A DNA stretch of 35,226 nucleotides from JAICTV01 sp035634055 (GCA_035634055.1 DASQDR010000232.1:1-35226); one strand, 5' to 3'; shown: positions 8,101 to 16,087, counted from the first letter of the stretch. Made by a program: numbers and translations. The notes: generated by a model from the sequence alone, not told the origin.

Positions 8101-8272
8101 GGCTCACCCACGTGAACAGGCTGTGGAAGTATTTCTTCTGCACCTGCCACACGCCCGCGTCCACCTGCGCCCAAGTGCCGGCGTAGACCAGCAGCATCGC
8201 CAGCGCCAGCAGCACGACGGTCAGCTTCAGCGACGCCAGGGGCTTTAACACTTGCTTCAGGACAGGGTTCAA
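5126..8272 (-). CDS. Fused ResB-CcsA (CcsBA) cytochrome c biogenesis protein
   Basis: This 1,048-residue membrane protein joins the two halves of the system II heme export and attachment machinery. The N-terminal part (about 1-460) is ResB-like, with helices at LTVVLLALAMLLVYAG and before GVWQVQKKYFHSL, a large extracytoplasmic region and a closing helix. A linker domain (about 505-700) contains VQPLDTLARTSLKIIGG. From about 720 there is a CcsA region with the heme-handling WWD motif WADQSWGRFWGWDPKENG near residue 922 and flanking histidines in LATHVV (about 857) and GLHSYGF (about 990). The start is a TTG at 8272 preceded by GAAGGA nine bases upstream; the frame is open to 8377 but that part overlaps the upstream gene. 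It follows the lipoprotein gene by 88 bases and probably shares its transcript. Confidence 0.92.
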   Translation of the reverse strand: MNPVLKQVLKPLASLKLTVVLLALAMLLVYAGTWAQVDAGVWQVQKKYFHSLFTWVSLQTLLPRPAGGAAAGIPWYIGFPLPGGYLLGAVLLVNLLAAHALRFKATWKDLLLIPALAASFAIAFAVPPRDTPTLLFILLVAPLPLIALVAPLHGKRAGVILIHLGLILLVVGEGITSTMAVESQMTINEGGSANYSQDIRTAELAIIDASSPDHDRVAAIPASRLAPGTTIADDRLPVRVQVDAYFANSSVLGPMQSPPTDGPRATAGAGVGITAVARPPVSGAGADGALVDAPSAYVTLKAGGGQSVGTFLVSTLPVELPGRAGLDAAQDFTLGDKTYRVQLRFRRLYKPYTVHLIDFRHDTYLGTSTPKDYSSFVRLVDPARNVDREVRIWMNNPLRYHGETFYQASFIGAHTTVLQVVTNPGWVLPYLACAIGAFGLVIHFMLVLIRFMEKRAAPNGAAAGAAPPAPTGPGWLSGATLGACASILLVYALALASVLRPVGPKSDFDLRAFGNLPVSYEGRVQPLDTLARTSLKIIGGREVAMVKDGKLAPTAWLIEMFSHPKEAAEHPVIRIDHPELLGLLKLDESRKRFSFKEVLAGREKLEEQVARARRTPAKERDLFQRKVLELYDKLHTYMTLAQMEDLFLIPPLAPGEKWQTLGQAMPNPSNPSAAHPAARAYLGIISAYHDRDASAFNSAVAGYRATVSDKLPRETRRARFEWMFNRLDPFTQCMALYVGAFVLVCLSWTFAGSAALRRAALLGLGLALAIHTLALIGRVYISGRPPVTNLPSSAIFIAWGGVVLALGLERFYRDGIGAAAAAVTGFLSLLIADRLALSGDTLKVLQAVLDTNFWLATHVVIITLGYSATFLAGILAIVYVIQGVFTRSLDREASKDLTRMIYGITCFAVLFSFVGTVLGGIWADQSWGRFWGWDPKENGAVLIVLCNALLLHARWGGMVKERGIACLAIFGNIVTSWSWFGTNMLGVGLHSYGFMDSALAWLLIFVLSQVALIVAANVPLTWWRSHASLAAPAPAMPIGPRRSFPSPI

Positions 8273-8360
8273 CGCTGGGGTTCCTTCGGGTGCGGCAATC
8301 GTCGGGTCGCGCGCCGTTCGCCCGCGTCGCGCGCGGGAGGTTGATCGGTACGGTGCGCCT

Positions 8361-9476
8361 TCAGTTCGCCGGAGCAAATTCCAGTGACTTCACGAACGCG
8401 TCCAGGGCCGGCTTCTGCGCGGCGATCGCATCGGCGGGACCGGTCAGCTTGAAGAACCACAGCTCCCCGCCGGCGGAGGAAATCACCACGTACATGCGCT
8501 TGGCCGCCTCGGGGTTGTGGAACTCCAGCAACACGCCGTCGTTTCCCTGCCCGACGGTCAGGCTGGTCATCGGCAGCGAGCGCGGGTCCTCCATCGGCGG
8601 CAGCCCGATCTGGCCGCGCCAGCGAGTGATGTTGTCCTCGAAACTGCCGGCCCCGCTGTTGGGGAACTTGCTGACGATCAGGTCCGCCTTCTGCTCGGGC
8701 GCGCCGACCTGAAACGCCATCACGCGCGGCGGGGGCTGGTTGGGCAGTTCCTTCCAGTCCGGCGGCGCCTGGAACTTCGAAAGCTTGACCGGCGACGGCG
8801 CGGAGGCAGGCGGCTCGGTCGCGGCGCCCGGTTGGGCACCGGCCGCTGGCGGCGCAGCATCCGCGTGGGTCTCCCCCGGCGCGTGCCCGTGCAGCGAATT
8901 GATCAGCGCATCGAAATTCTTCTCCTGCGCCGCGATCACGTCGGCCGGGCCGCTCATCTTGAAGAACCACGACTTCCCGCCCGCCGGCACCACCGCCGCG
9001 AGCATGCGCTGGCGCGGCTGCTGCGATTCGGGCCCGGTCAGGTCCACGCGCTTCACGTCCAGCGGGCCGACCGGCATCGACTTGACGACGCGTTCGAGCT
9101 TCTCCTGCGGCGACGGCGGCAGGCCGAGCTGCCCTTCCCAGCGGTTGACGTTCGGCAGCAGCGCGCCGGCCGCGCCGGATAGCGGGATGACCGTTAGCTC
9201 CACCTTCGGGTTCTCGCTGACGGTGAACGCCGCGACGCGCATCCCGCCGGGCGGCACTTGCTGCTGCTTCCACTCCGGCGGCGCGGTCCAGTGCAGATCG
9301 CCGCCGCCGTGCGCGTGCGAATCTGCCTCGGCGGGGAGCTGTGCGGACGCCATCGTGGTCGGGGCGGCTTCCTTGGGCGCGGTGTAGACGGTGATCTCGT
9401 CGCCGTCGCCGCAGCCGGCGAGCAATGCGAGTCCGATCAAGGCGGCCGGGATGGTCGGGCGGGGAAGGGCGTTCAC
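8361..9476 (-). CDS. Lipoprotein with two copies of an unknown domain
   Basis: The 371-residue protein starts with a lipoprotein signal (ALIGLALLAGC, Cys22 as the lipidated residue). A His-containing segment SHAHGGGDLHW comes next, followed by two copies of one domain separated by an Ala/Pro linker. Copy 1 (about 50-205) has PPEWKQQQVP, NRWEGQLGLPP and SWFFKMSGPADVIAAQ; copy 2 (about 235-371) has PPDWKELPNQ, TRWRGQIGLPP and LWFFKLTGPADAIAAQ. The family is not one I can name; similar proteins are, from memory, common in planctomycetes and verrucomicrobia. A GTG start at 9476 is chosen because it puts the signal peptide at the N-terminus. Its location directly ahead of ResB-CcsA suggests a role outside the membrane in cytochrome or redox biology, but that is inference. 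Confidence 0.85.
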   Translation of the reverse strand: MNALPRPTIPAALIGLALLAGCGDGDEITVYTAPKEAAPTTMASAQLPAEADSHAHGGGDLHWTAPPEWKQQQVPPGGMRVAAFTVSENPKVELTVIPLSGAAGALLPNVNRWEGQLGLPPSPQEKLERVVKSMPVGPLDVKRVDLTGPESQQPRQRMLAAVVPAGGKSWFFKMSGPADVIAAQEKNFDALINSLHGHAPGETHADAAPPAAGAQPGAATEPPASAPSPVKLSKFQAPPDWKELPNQPPPRVMAFQVGAPEQKADLIVSKFPNSGAGSFEDNITRWRGQIGLPPMEDPRSLPMTSLTVGQGNDGVLLEFHNPEAAKRMYVVISSAGGELWFFKLTGPADAIAAQKPALDAFVKSLEFAPAN

Positions 9477-9538
9477 GGCAACAGATACTTTAGTCCGCGG
9501 CCGCGCGTTTTTGCACTTCGCCGCTGCGACACATTGCC

Positions 9539-10135
9539 TCAGGGCGGCGCGTCGATCAGCGGGGCCGGGCCGATCACCTCGACGTCGAAGGTGTACAGCC
9601 GCGCCTCGGGGAGCTTCCAGGCGTCGGCGGCAACTCCAAGCTTCTCCGTGCACAGGCGGGCGAGCAGTTGCTCCTTGCTCCAGCCGGTGTCGCGCGCCAC
9701 CTGTGGGAGGAAGAACCCGCCGCACTTGCCGAGGGTGAGGTAGATCCCGTCGTCCAGCAGTGAGAAGTCCGTCGGCGACGCCGCGGCGCGCGGCGGGGAG
9801 AGCACGCTCACCTCGATCTCCAGGTGCGGCACGTCGGCGGGCGTCACCGGGTTCGTCGAAACGAAGCGCGGGTCGTGCAGCACGTCGCCGGCGGTGATGC
9901 GGACCGCCTCCCAGACCGGCCGGGTCGCATCTAGCCGGCCGACGCACCCGCGCAGCTTGCCGGTCCCGTGCTCGTGCAACGAGACGAAGCACCCGCACGG
10001 GGCGGTGAGTTCCGGGCACCATTCGGGCGGGCGATCGGGCGGAAGGGGCGGGGCGCCGCCCGCGTTGAGACGGTGCAACAGCGCTCGGCGGGCGGCTTCG
10101 AGCAGGGCCGCCCGGCTCGTCGGCGGGAGCGTCAC
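9539..10135 (-). CDS. AMMECR1-domain protein (AmmeMemoRadiSam system protein A)
   Basis: The 198-residue protein carries the AMMECR1 signature: LRGCVGRL, then HDPRFVSTNPVTPADVPHLEIEVSVL, GIYLTLGKCGGFFLPQVA and an aromatic C-terminal region. In many bacteria this domain is encoded with a Memo-like protein and a radical SAM enzyme; neither partner is in this window. The biochemical role of the family is unknown. The GTG at 10135 (MTLPPTSRAALLEAARRALL) matches where homologues begin; another GTG at 10159 is possible. It lies 62 bases upstream of the lipoprotein gene on the same strand, so it may lead the operon. Confidence 0.9.
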   Translation of the reverse strand: MTLPPTSRAALLEAARRALLHRLNAGGAPPLPPDRPPEWCPELTAPCGCFVSLHEHGTGKLRGCVGRLDATRPVWEAVRITAGDVLHDPRFVSTNPVTPADVPHLEIEVSVLSPPRAAASPTDFSLLDDGIYLTLGKCGGFFLPQVARDTGWSKEQLLARLCTEKLGVAADAWKLPEARLYTFDVEVIGPAPLIDAPP

Positions 10136-10276
10136 CGCAACGATGGTAGCATGTTCCACTCGCCGCCCGCACTTATAATGGCCGCCGCCCGACCGGTGGG
10201 GCATGATCCGTCGCGTCGTGTCAACGGTCAGGCGCGGACGGAACGGCCGGGATCGCCGTCGCGGAAGGTGTACCAG

Positions 10277-10456
10277 ATGGGTCCAGTCGCGCAGCCTTCG
10301 TTCGCGCTGATCGTGCTGATCGCGGTCTTCGTGGTGGCGCTGCTGCTGGTGTTGCCGAGCCGCGGCCGCGGCGACCCGCGCCGCACCTGCCGGCAGTGCG
10401 GCGCGGCGCACCCGGTGTTCGCGCGCTTCTGCCGGCGGTGCGGGCGGAGGTTGTAG
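10277..10456 (+). CDS. 59-aa membrane-anchored zinc-ribbon protein
   Basis: The small protein has a hydrophobic helix (FALIVLIAVFVVALLLVLP, about residues 9-27) followed by a double-cysteine ribbon TCRQCGAAHPVFARFCRRCG, two CxxC knuckles expected to bind zinc. The start is well supported: GGAAGG at 10263-10268, eight bases before the ATG. A TATAAT at 10174-10179 may be its -10 box, though no good -35 is seen. The frame stays open further upstream, but that part overlaps the opposite-strand AMMECR1 gene and is non-coding in character. It lies just ahead of two SPFH genes; short zinc-ribbon proteins beside SPFH proteins can be partners, but no function is shown here. Confidence 0.7.
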   Translation: MGPVAQPSFALIVLIAVFVVALLLVLPSRGRGDPRRTCRQCGAAHPVFARFCRRCGRRL

Positions 10457-10505
10457 GGCGGGCGGCGCCCGGTTGATCGGGAACCGAGATCGGCGAGGGC
10501 ACAAA

Positions 10506-10540
10506 CCCTCACCCTAACTCTCTCCCTGGGCACAGGGAGA
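10506..10540. repeat. CCCTCACCC-type palindromic repeat with perfect hairpin
   Basis: CCCTCACCCTAACTC leads into TCTCCCTG (10521-10528), loop GGCA and CAGGGAGA (10533-10540), an 8-bp perfect stem. The motif resembles a short intergenic element common in many GC-rich genomes; a partial relative, CCCTCACCCTCTCCC, is at about 16730-16745. Confidence 0.55.
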
Positions 10541-10562
10541 CGGGACCAGAGAGAGGTGCAAC

Positions 10563-12248
10563 GTGTCCAAGACGGCCACTGATTTTCCTGAGGACGATTT
10601 CCCGCGGCGAAGGTACGGCGGGGGCGATCAGCCGCCGCGTTACCCGAACATCGGCGGGTTCGGCCAGCGGCCCGGGTTCGTTCGTATCACCGCGGCGCTG
10701 CTGCTCGGGCTGGCGATCGTTTACGCCGGGTACTTCTGGTTCGTCCGGCGGGTGGTGGTCGGGCCCAACGAGGTGCTGGTGCTGCTGAAGAAGCACGGCA
10801 GCCGCAGCCTGCCCGGCGACCAGGTCATCATCCCGCGCGCCCCGGATCCGAAGAACGCCGCCGCCTTCGCCGAGTGGGACAAAACCTTCGGCGACTGCAA
10901 CGGCATCCTCGAGCAGACGTACTCCGCCGGCACGTACTTCCGCTTCTCACCGTTCGACTATGAGCGCTTCAAGTTCGACCTGCGCTCCTCGGCCACGATC
11001 CCCAACGACAAGATCGGCATCGTGGTGAAGAAGTTCGGCAGGAAGCTGGACGACGGGCAGGTGCTGGCGGACCCGGCGCGCGACCAGCGCGGGCCGCTGC
11101 CGGTGATCCTGCGCCCCGGGCGATACGACGAGTACGCCAACCCGTTCGCTTACGAGATCAAGCAGATCGACCCGATCGTGATCGACCCCGGGCACCGCGG
11201 CGTGGTCACGCTGATGGCCGCCAGCCGCTCGGGCAACCCCAACCGCTACCTGGTCGAGGACGGCCAGCGCGGCGTGCAGCCGGGCAGCGAGCCCGAAGGG
11301 TTCCTCTACGTCAACCCGTTCGAGAAGCGCGTCACGCCGGTCAGCATCCGCTCGCACCGCTTCGAGATGACCGGCGCCGACGCCATTCAGTTCCCGTCGT
11401 CCGACAGCTTCAACATCAAGCTCGACGGGTTTGTCGAGTGGTCGGTGGTGCCGGACAAGCTCCCGCTGGTTTACACGCAGTACGGCGAGGGGAACGAGCT
11501 GATTCACCACCTGGAGGAAAAGGTCATCCTCCCCTACGCCCGCTCCTACAGCCGGCTCGTGGGCAGCCAGTACAACGCGCGCGACTTCATCAGCGGCGAC
11601 ACCAAGCTGCGCTTCCAGCAGGAGTTCGAGAGCAAGCTGTCCGAGGCGTGCGCCAAGCAGGGGATCGAGGTCCTCCAGGCGCTGGTGCGCGACATTGAGC
11701 CGCCCAACCAGATCAAGGATCCGATCAACGAGCGCGAGGTGGCCAAGCAGCAGATCCTCTCGCTCGAGCGGCAGATCCAGGTCGCCGGCTCGCAGGCGCA
11801 GCTCGCGACGCAGGAGCAGACGGCCGACCAGAACCAGAAGATCGGCGAGGCGAACAAGGACGTTGTCTCGATCGTCAAGCGCGCCGAGCAGCAGCGCGAC
11901 GTCGCCGTCACGCAGGCGAGGCAGGGGCTTGCGGTCGCCAAGCTGCGGCTGGAGGCGGCGCAGCAGGAGGCGGACGCGGTCGTCGCCAAGGGGCAGGCGG
12001 AGGCGAACGTCGTCCTGCTCAACAAGCAGGCGGAGGCCGAGCCGCTGCGCCAGCAGGTGGAAGCCTTTGGCGACGGTACCAACTACGCCCGCTACTTCTT
12101 CTACCAGCAGGTCGCTCCGTCGATGAAGACGATCCTGACCAACAGCGACGGCGTGTTCGCAGACGTGTTCAAGCAGTTCGGCGCCCCGGCCGCCAACGCC
12201 AGCGAGCCGCCGAAGTCCAAGAACGCGGTGACAGGCGTGCAGCCGTGA
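10563..12248 (+). CDS. SPFH/band-7 family membrane protein 1 (flotillin-like)
   Basis: This 561-residue protein has a disordered, Pro/Arg-rich N-terminus, one membrane helix (about residues 41-62), then an extended SPFH/band-7 region beginning VVVGPNEVLVLLKK. A long Ala/Gln/Glu-rich coiled coil follows (about 385-500; REVAKQQILSLERQIQVAG onward). The tail has a YARYFFYQQVAPSMKTIL segment. Such proteins oligomerise into rings or cages on membranes and often regulate proteases or organise membrane domains. The start is a GTG at 10563 with GAGAGG six bases upstream. A second SPFH gene follows after 61 bases, suggesting a hetero-oligomer. The SPFH region is longer than usual, with an insertion around residues 90-200. 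Confidence 0.88.
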   Translation: MSKTATDFPEDDFPRRRYGGGDQPPRYPNIGGFGQRPGFVRITAALLLGLAIVYAGYFWFVRRVVVGPNEVLVLLKKHGSRSLPGDQVIIPRAPDPKNAAAFAEWDKTFGDCNGILEQTYSAGTYFRFSPFDYERFKFDLRSSATIPNDKIGIVVKKFGRKLDDGQVLADPARDQRGPLPVILRPGRYDEYANPFAYEIKQIDPIVIDPGHRGVVTLMAASRSGNPNRYLVEDGQRGVQPGSEPEGFLYVNPFEKRVTPVSIRSHRFEMTGADAIQFPSSDSFNIKLDGFVEWSVVPDKLPLVYTQYGEGNELIHHLEEKVILPYARSYSRLVGSQYNARDFISGDTKLRFQQEFESKLSEACAKQGIEVLQALVRDIEPPNQIKDPINEREVAKQQILSLERQIQVAGSQAQLATQEQTADQNQKIGEANKDVVSIVKRAEQQRDVAVTQARQGLAVAKLRLEAAQQEADAVVAKGQAEANVVLLNKQAEAEPLRQQVEAFGDGTNYARYFFYQQVAPSMKTILTNSDGVFADVFKQFGAPAANASEPPKSKNAVTGVQP

Positions 12249-12309
12249 GCCGAGCCGTATCGCCAGCGTACCCGACCGGCTTCACCCGATCGCGAAAGCA
12301 GGTTCACCG

Positions 12310-14043
12310 ATGAACCAACGAATGCAGATTATCCTCAAGGGCGTGTTGATCGTCGCGGTGCTCGGCTTCGTCGCCTACGAGGGGGCCAAGTGGACCGTCA
12401 TGCGCGTCTTCGTCCCGGAGGACGAGGCGCTGATGGTGATCAACAAGTTCGGCAAAGCGCTGCCGCCGGAGCTGATCGCCATCCCGACCGGCCAGGAGGG
12501 CGACTACAAGGGCGTCCGCGAGGAGCTTCTCGGCCCCGGGCGGTACTTCATCAACCCCGTGACCTACGATGTCGAGCGCGTGAAGCAGACGCAGATCTCC
12601 GCCGGCGAGCCGCACAGGTGGCGCTTCGACGCCGCCGGGGCGCTGGAGGACCCCAACACGCAGCCGATGGTCGGGCTGGTCTCCTGCAAGCAGGGCAAGA
12701 CCCCGCCGCCCGGCGTTGAGGTGGTCGATCCCGGCTTCAAGGGGCTGCAGAAGGAAGTGCTGACGCCGGGCACCTACAAGATCAACAAGCTGCTCTACGA
12801 GGTGACGCCGGTGCCAGCGGTGGTGGTGCCGCCGGGGTACGTCGGGGTGACCACGCGGCTGACCGGCGGGCGCGAGGGGCCGGCCACGTCCGTTACGCTG
12901 AGCGAAATTCGCGCCGCCACGCACGGCCCCAGCACGCAGCCGGATAAGCCGACCACCCACGTCGCCCCCAGCCGGCTGATCGCCGGCGCCACGCAGCGCG
13001 GCGTGCTGAAGGACGTGCTCCAGCCCGGGATCTACTACGTCAACCCGCGCATGGTGAAGATCGACGTCGTCCCGGTCGGCTATGACGCCCTGACGCTGGA
13101 CAAGGAGCGCGAGCAGAAGCGTCCGACCAAGAGCGGCACGTCCGCCAACGCGTCGGTCCGCTTCTACAGCGGCGACGGGTACCAGGTGGAGGCGGACTTC
13201 ACCGTCGTGTGGGGCGTCTCGCCGGCCGACGCGCCGGAGATCGTGGCGAACATCGGCGGGTGGGACAAGGTCCGCGAGAACGTCATCGAGCCCGCCATGA
13301 AGGCCGCCTGCCAGAACGTGGGCGCCAAGTACACCTCCAAGGAGCTGATCCAGGGCGCGACGCGCTCGAAGTTCCAGGACGAGCTGAGCGAATCGCTGGA
13401 GAAGACCGTCGCCAGCCGCAACGTGCACGTGCTGCTGGCGCTGATCCGCAACATCACGATCAAGGACACGACCGGCAAGGACGCGACCGGCGGTTTGCTG
13501 GGGACGATCCAGCGCGCCAACATCGAGGTGGAGCGCGACCTGACGAACAAGCAGAAGACGATCACCGCCGTCACCGCCGCCAAGCTCGAGGAGGCGCTTA
13601 AGAGCGTTGACGTGGCGCGCGAGACGGTCTCCAGCGAGACCGGCGTGAAGGTCGCCAACATCCTGGCAGAAGGGCAGAAAAAGGCCGCCGAGATCGACGC
13701 CCAGCGCGACCTGGAAGTCGCCAAGATCAACCTGGAAATGGCCAACCTGGAGGCCAAGCGCACGCAGATCCTCGGCAAGGCGCAGGCGGACGTGGCGAGG
13801 CTGAAGAACGAGGCGGAGGCCAAGGGCGCGCGGATGCTGGTGGAAGCCTTCGGCTCTCCGCAGGCGTACAACCTCTACACCTTCGCCAAGAACTTCCACC
13901 CGCAGGACCTGAAGCTGATCTTCGCCGGCCCCGGCACCTTCTGGACCGACCTGAAGTCGTTCGAGCAGATCGGCGCCAGCCAGGTCGTGCAACAGGCCCA
14001 ACAGCAGCAACAGCAGCAGCCGCAGGTGCAGCCGCGGAGGTAG
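12310..14043 (+). CDS. SPFH/band-7 family membrane protein 2
   Basis: The 577-residue protein starts MNQRMQIILKGVLIVAVLGFVAYEG with one N-terminal membrane helix (about 7-26). An SPFH region follows with repeated NKFG and GPGRYFINP-type strands and two sub-blocks ending in PGTYKINK and QPGIYYVNP. A predicted coiled coil (about 400-520) is rich in Ala, Glu and Lys, and the C-terminus ends in a Gln-rich tract QQAQQQQQQQPQVQPRR. It is homologous in layout to the preceding gene but clearly diverged. A short AGG precedes the ATG. The pair probably forms one membrane complex; substrate or client is unknown. Confidence 0.88.
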   Translation: MNQRMQIILKGVLIVAVLGFVAYEGAKWTVMRVFVPEDEALMVINKFGKALPPELIAIPTGQEGDYKGVREELLGPGRYFINPVTYDVERVKQTQISAGEPHRWRFDAAGALEDPNTQPMVGLVSCKQGKTPPPGVEVVDPGFKGLQKEVLTPGTYKINKLLYEVTPVPAVVVPPGYVGVTTRLTGGREGPATSVTLSEIRAATHGPSTQPDKPTTHVAPSRLIAGATQRGVLKDVLQPGIYYVNPRMVKIDVVPVGYDALTLDKEREQKRPTKSGTSANASVRFYSGDGYQVEADFTVVWGVSPADAPEIVANIGGWDKVRENVIEPAMKAACQNVGAKYTSKELIQGATRSKFQDELSESLEKTVASRNVHVLLALIRNITIKDTTGKDATGGLLGTIQRANIEVERDLTNKQKTITAVTAAKLEEALKSVDVARETVSSETGVKVANILAEGQKKAAEIDAQRDLEVAKINLEMANLEAKRTQILGKAQADVARLKNEAEAKGARMLVEAFGSPQAYNLYTFAKNFHPQDLKLIFAGPGTFWTDLKSFEQIGASQVVQQAQQQQQQQPQVQPRR

Positions 14044-14104
14044 TCGCGCGGCGCGCGGTATGATCGGGTAAGGTCACCGCTGAAACTTCGACAGGGAGAT
14101 CCCG

Positions 14105-14518
14105 ATGCGTTTTGCCGCTCTGCTCGCCGTGGTCCTGCTGTCGCTGACCCTGTTCGCGCCGCCGGCCCCGGCCGCCGCGCGCGACGCCTTCGTCGGCGCC
14201 TGGGCCGTCACCGTCACACCCGACGACACCACCGGCAAGGCCGGTGAGAAGGAGTTCAAGGACACCTTCACCTTCAAGGGGATGCAGTTCACCAGCGAGG
14301 CCTGCAACAAGAAGCACGGGTTCAAATCGGCGGAGTACACCGAGGACACCCGCGGCGGGATCGCCGCCACCTTCAAGTGCGAGGCCAAGAGCGACAAGCA
14401 GGGCACCGCCACCTGGACCGGCACCTCCACCGGCAGCAGCATCAAGGGGGAGCTGGTCTGGAAGAAGCCGGACGGGACGGAGCTGCGCTACTCGTTCACC
14501 GGCGAGAAGAAGTCGTAG
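14105..14518 (+). CDS. Small exported protein of unknown function
   Basis: The 137-residue product has a clear signal peptide (MRFAALLAVVLLSLTLFAPPAPAAA, cleavage likely after APAAA). The mature part of about 110 residues is strand-rich and lysine-rich: GAWAVTVTP, FTFKGMQF, TATWTGT and GELVWKKPDG. Two cysteines (EACNKK and FKCEAK) could form one disulfide. AGGGAG at 14093-14098 lies six bases before the ATG, a strong ribosome-binding site. I do not recognise the family; the pattern resembles small beta-barrel binding proteins. It follows the SPFH genes by 61 bases and may be in their transcript. Confidence 0.8.
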   Translation: MRFAALLAVVLLSLTLFAPPAPAAARDAFVGAWAVTVTPDDTTGKAGEKEFKDTFTFKGMQFTSEACNKKHGFKSAEYTEDTRGGIAATFKCEAKSDKQGTATWTGTSTGSSIKGELVWKKPDGTELRYSFTGEKKS

Positions 14519-14529
14519 GGATTTGGATG

Positions 14530-14553
14530 ACTGAGCGACGGAGCGACTGAGCG
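14530..14553. repeat. Three tandem octamers ACTGAGCG / ACGGAGCG
   Basis: ACTGAGCG, ACGGAGCG, ACTGAGCG occur in tandem in the spacer between the exported protein and the esterase gene. Similar units (GAGCGACG, AAGCGACG) occur near 20518-20536. This looks like the 8-bp form of the short tandem repeats in this genome. Confidence 0.5.
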
Positions 14554-14593
14554 GGCGGAGCGTGCGCGGCACCCGCGTTGCTCTGCGACCTGG

Positions 14594-15955
14594 ATGGTTT
14601 CGTCCAACCGTCCGTCGGATGACCTCGCCAGCGGCTTGCGTGAAATTGTCCGCCCGCTCGCCGGCCCCGGCGACGCCATGGGCTCGCTGCTCGACATGAT
14701 CGGCGACGCCCGCGTCGTGATGATCGGCGAGGCATCGCACGGCACCCACGAGTTCTACCACTACCGTGCCGAGCTCACCAAGCGATTGATCGCCGACCGC
14801 GGGTTCTGCGCCGTCTGCGCGGAGGCGGACTGGCCTGACGCGTGGCGCGTGAACCGGTTCGTCCGCAACTTCGCCGACGACGGCTCCGCCGCCGAGGCGC
14901 TCGGGGGCTTCAAGCGCTTCCCGCAGTGGATGTGGCGCAACGCCGTTGTGCTCGACTTCGTCAACTGGCTGCGCGCCCGCAACGAGCGCGTCGAGGGCAC
15001 CCAGCCCAAGGCCGGGTTCTACGGCATCGACCTGTACAGCCTGAACCAGTCGATCCGCGCGGTGCTGGAGTACCTGGACAAGATCGACCACGCCGCCGCC
15101 ACCCGCGCCCGCTACCGCTATTCGTGCTTTGGAGACTTCGGGGAGGACCCGCAGGCGTACGGCTACGCCGCCAGCTTCGACCTCGACCGCCAGTGCCAGG
15201 ACCAGGTTCTGGCGCAGCTCAAGGAGATGCAGCAGAAGGCGTTCGCCTACACGAATCGCGACGGCCGCACCGCCGACGACGAGCACTTCTACGCCGAGCA
15301 GAACGCCCGCCTGGTCGCCAGCGCCGAGCGCTACTACCGCACGATGTTCGAGGGGTCGGTCCCGTCGTGGAACCTGCGCGACGAGCACATGGCCGACACC
15401 ATCGACGCGCTGGTGCGCTACATGGACGAGCACTGCACCGGCGGCAAGACCAAGGTGGTCGTCTGGGCGCACAACTCGCACCTCGGCGACTCGCGCGCCA
15501 CCGAGATGAGCGAGCGCGGCGAGTGGAACGTCGGACAGCTCGTCCGCCCGCGGTGGGGCGGGCAGGCGTGCAACATCGGCTTCAGCACCTACGCCGGCAC
15601 CGTCACCGCCGCCAACGACTGGGACGGCCCCGCCGAGACCATGCGCGTCCGCCCGGGCATGAAGGGGAGCTGGGAGGAAACGTTCCACGACGTGGGGGCG
15701 GCCAACTTCCTCCTGCGCACGCGCGACGCGCAGGGCAGCCTGCTCGACGCGCTGCGCTCGCCGCGGCTGGAGCGCGCCATCGGCGTGATCTACCGCCCGC
15801 GAAGCGAGCGGCTGAGCCACTACTTCGACGCGCGCGTCGGCGAGCAGTTCGACGCGATGATCCACCTCGACGAAACCACCGCCCTGATCCCGATGGACCG
15901 CGACGCCGAAGCCTCGCCGCGGGCGATGGAGGAGACGTACCCGTCGGGGCTGTGA
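14594..15955 (+). CDS. Erythromycin esterase family protein
   Basis: The 453-residue protein has the family signature VVMIGEASHGTHEFY (Glu46, His49 and Glu53 as likely active-site residues), AEADWPDAWRVNRF near 76-90, FPQWMWRN and a late AHNSHLGD at His293/His296. Members include macrolide-lactone hydrolases (EreA/EreB) and many environmental enzymes of unknown substrate, so antibiotic resistance should not be inferred. There is no signal peptide, suggesting a cytoplasmic protein. The ATG at 14594 is the first reasonable start but lacks a good Shine-Dalgarno. Its 3' end is convergent with the sigma-factor gene, with a palindromic element between them. Confidence 0.92.
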   Translation: MVSSNRPSDDLASGLREIVRPLAGPGDAMGSLLDMIGDARVVMIGEASHGTHEFYHYRAELTKRLIADRGFCAVCAEADWPDAWRVNRFVRNFADDGSAAEALGGFKRFPQWMWRNAVVLDFVNWLRARNERVEGTQPKAGFYGIDLYSLNQSIRAVLEYLDKIDHAAATRARYRYSCFGDFGEDPQAYGYAASFDLDRQCQDQVLAQLKEMQQKAFAYTNRDGRTADDEHFYAEQNARLVASAERYYRTMFEGSVPSWNLRDEHMADTIDALVRYMDEHCTGGKTKVVVWAHNSHLGDSRATEMSERGEWNVGQLVRPRWGGQACNIGFSTYAGTVTAANDWDGPAETMRVRPGMKGSWEETFHDVGAANFLLRTRDAQGSLLDALRSPRLERAIGVIYRPRSERLSHYFDARVGEQFDAMIHLDETTALIPMDRDAEASPRAMEETYPSGL

Positions 15956-16022
15956 CACCTGACGGCGAGCGACGCCGAGTCACTTCTCAGACGAATCGCG
16001 AAAAGTCGCCGCGCGTCTTGAT

Positions 16023-16087
16023 GTAGGGGCGGCACTTGTGTCGCGCGCTTTCGCTGCCGAAGAGGGCGAGACAAGTGTCGCCCCTAC
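16023..16087. repeat. GTAGGGGC palindromic element between convergent genes
   Basis: The arms 16023-16044 and 16066-16087 are inverted copies with two mismatches over 22 bases, opening with GTAGGGGCG and separated by 21 bases. The element lies between the esterase and sigma-factor stops and could fold in either transcript. It is flanked by imperfect direct copies of the end of the sigma gene (15980-16014 and 16116-16139). Confidence 0.7.

Noticed and set aside
14594..15955. Antibiotic resistance gene
   Set aside because: Erythromycin esterase family members have many substrates; nothing here shows macrolide specificity or mobility.
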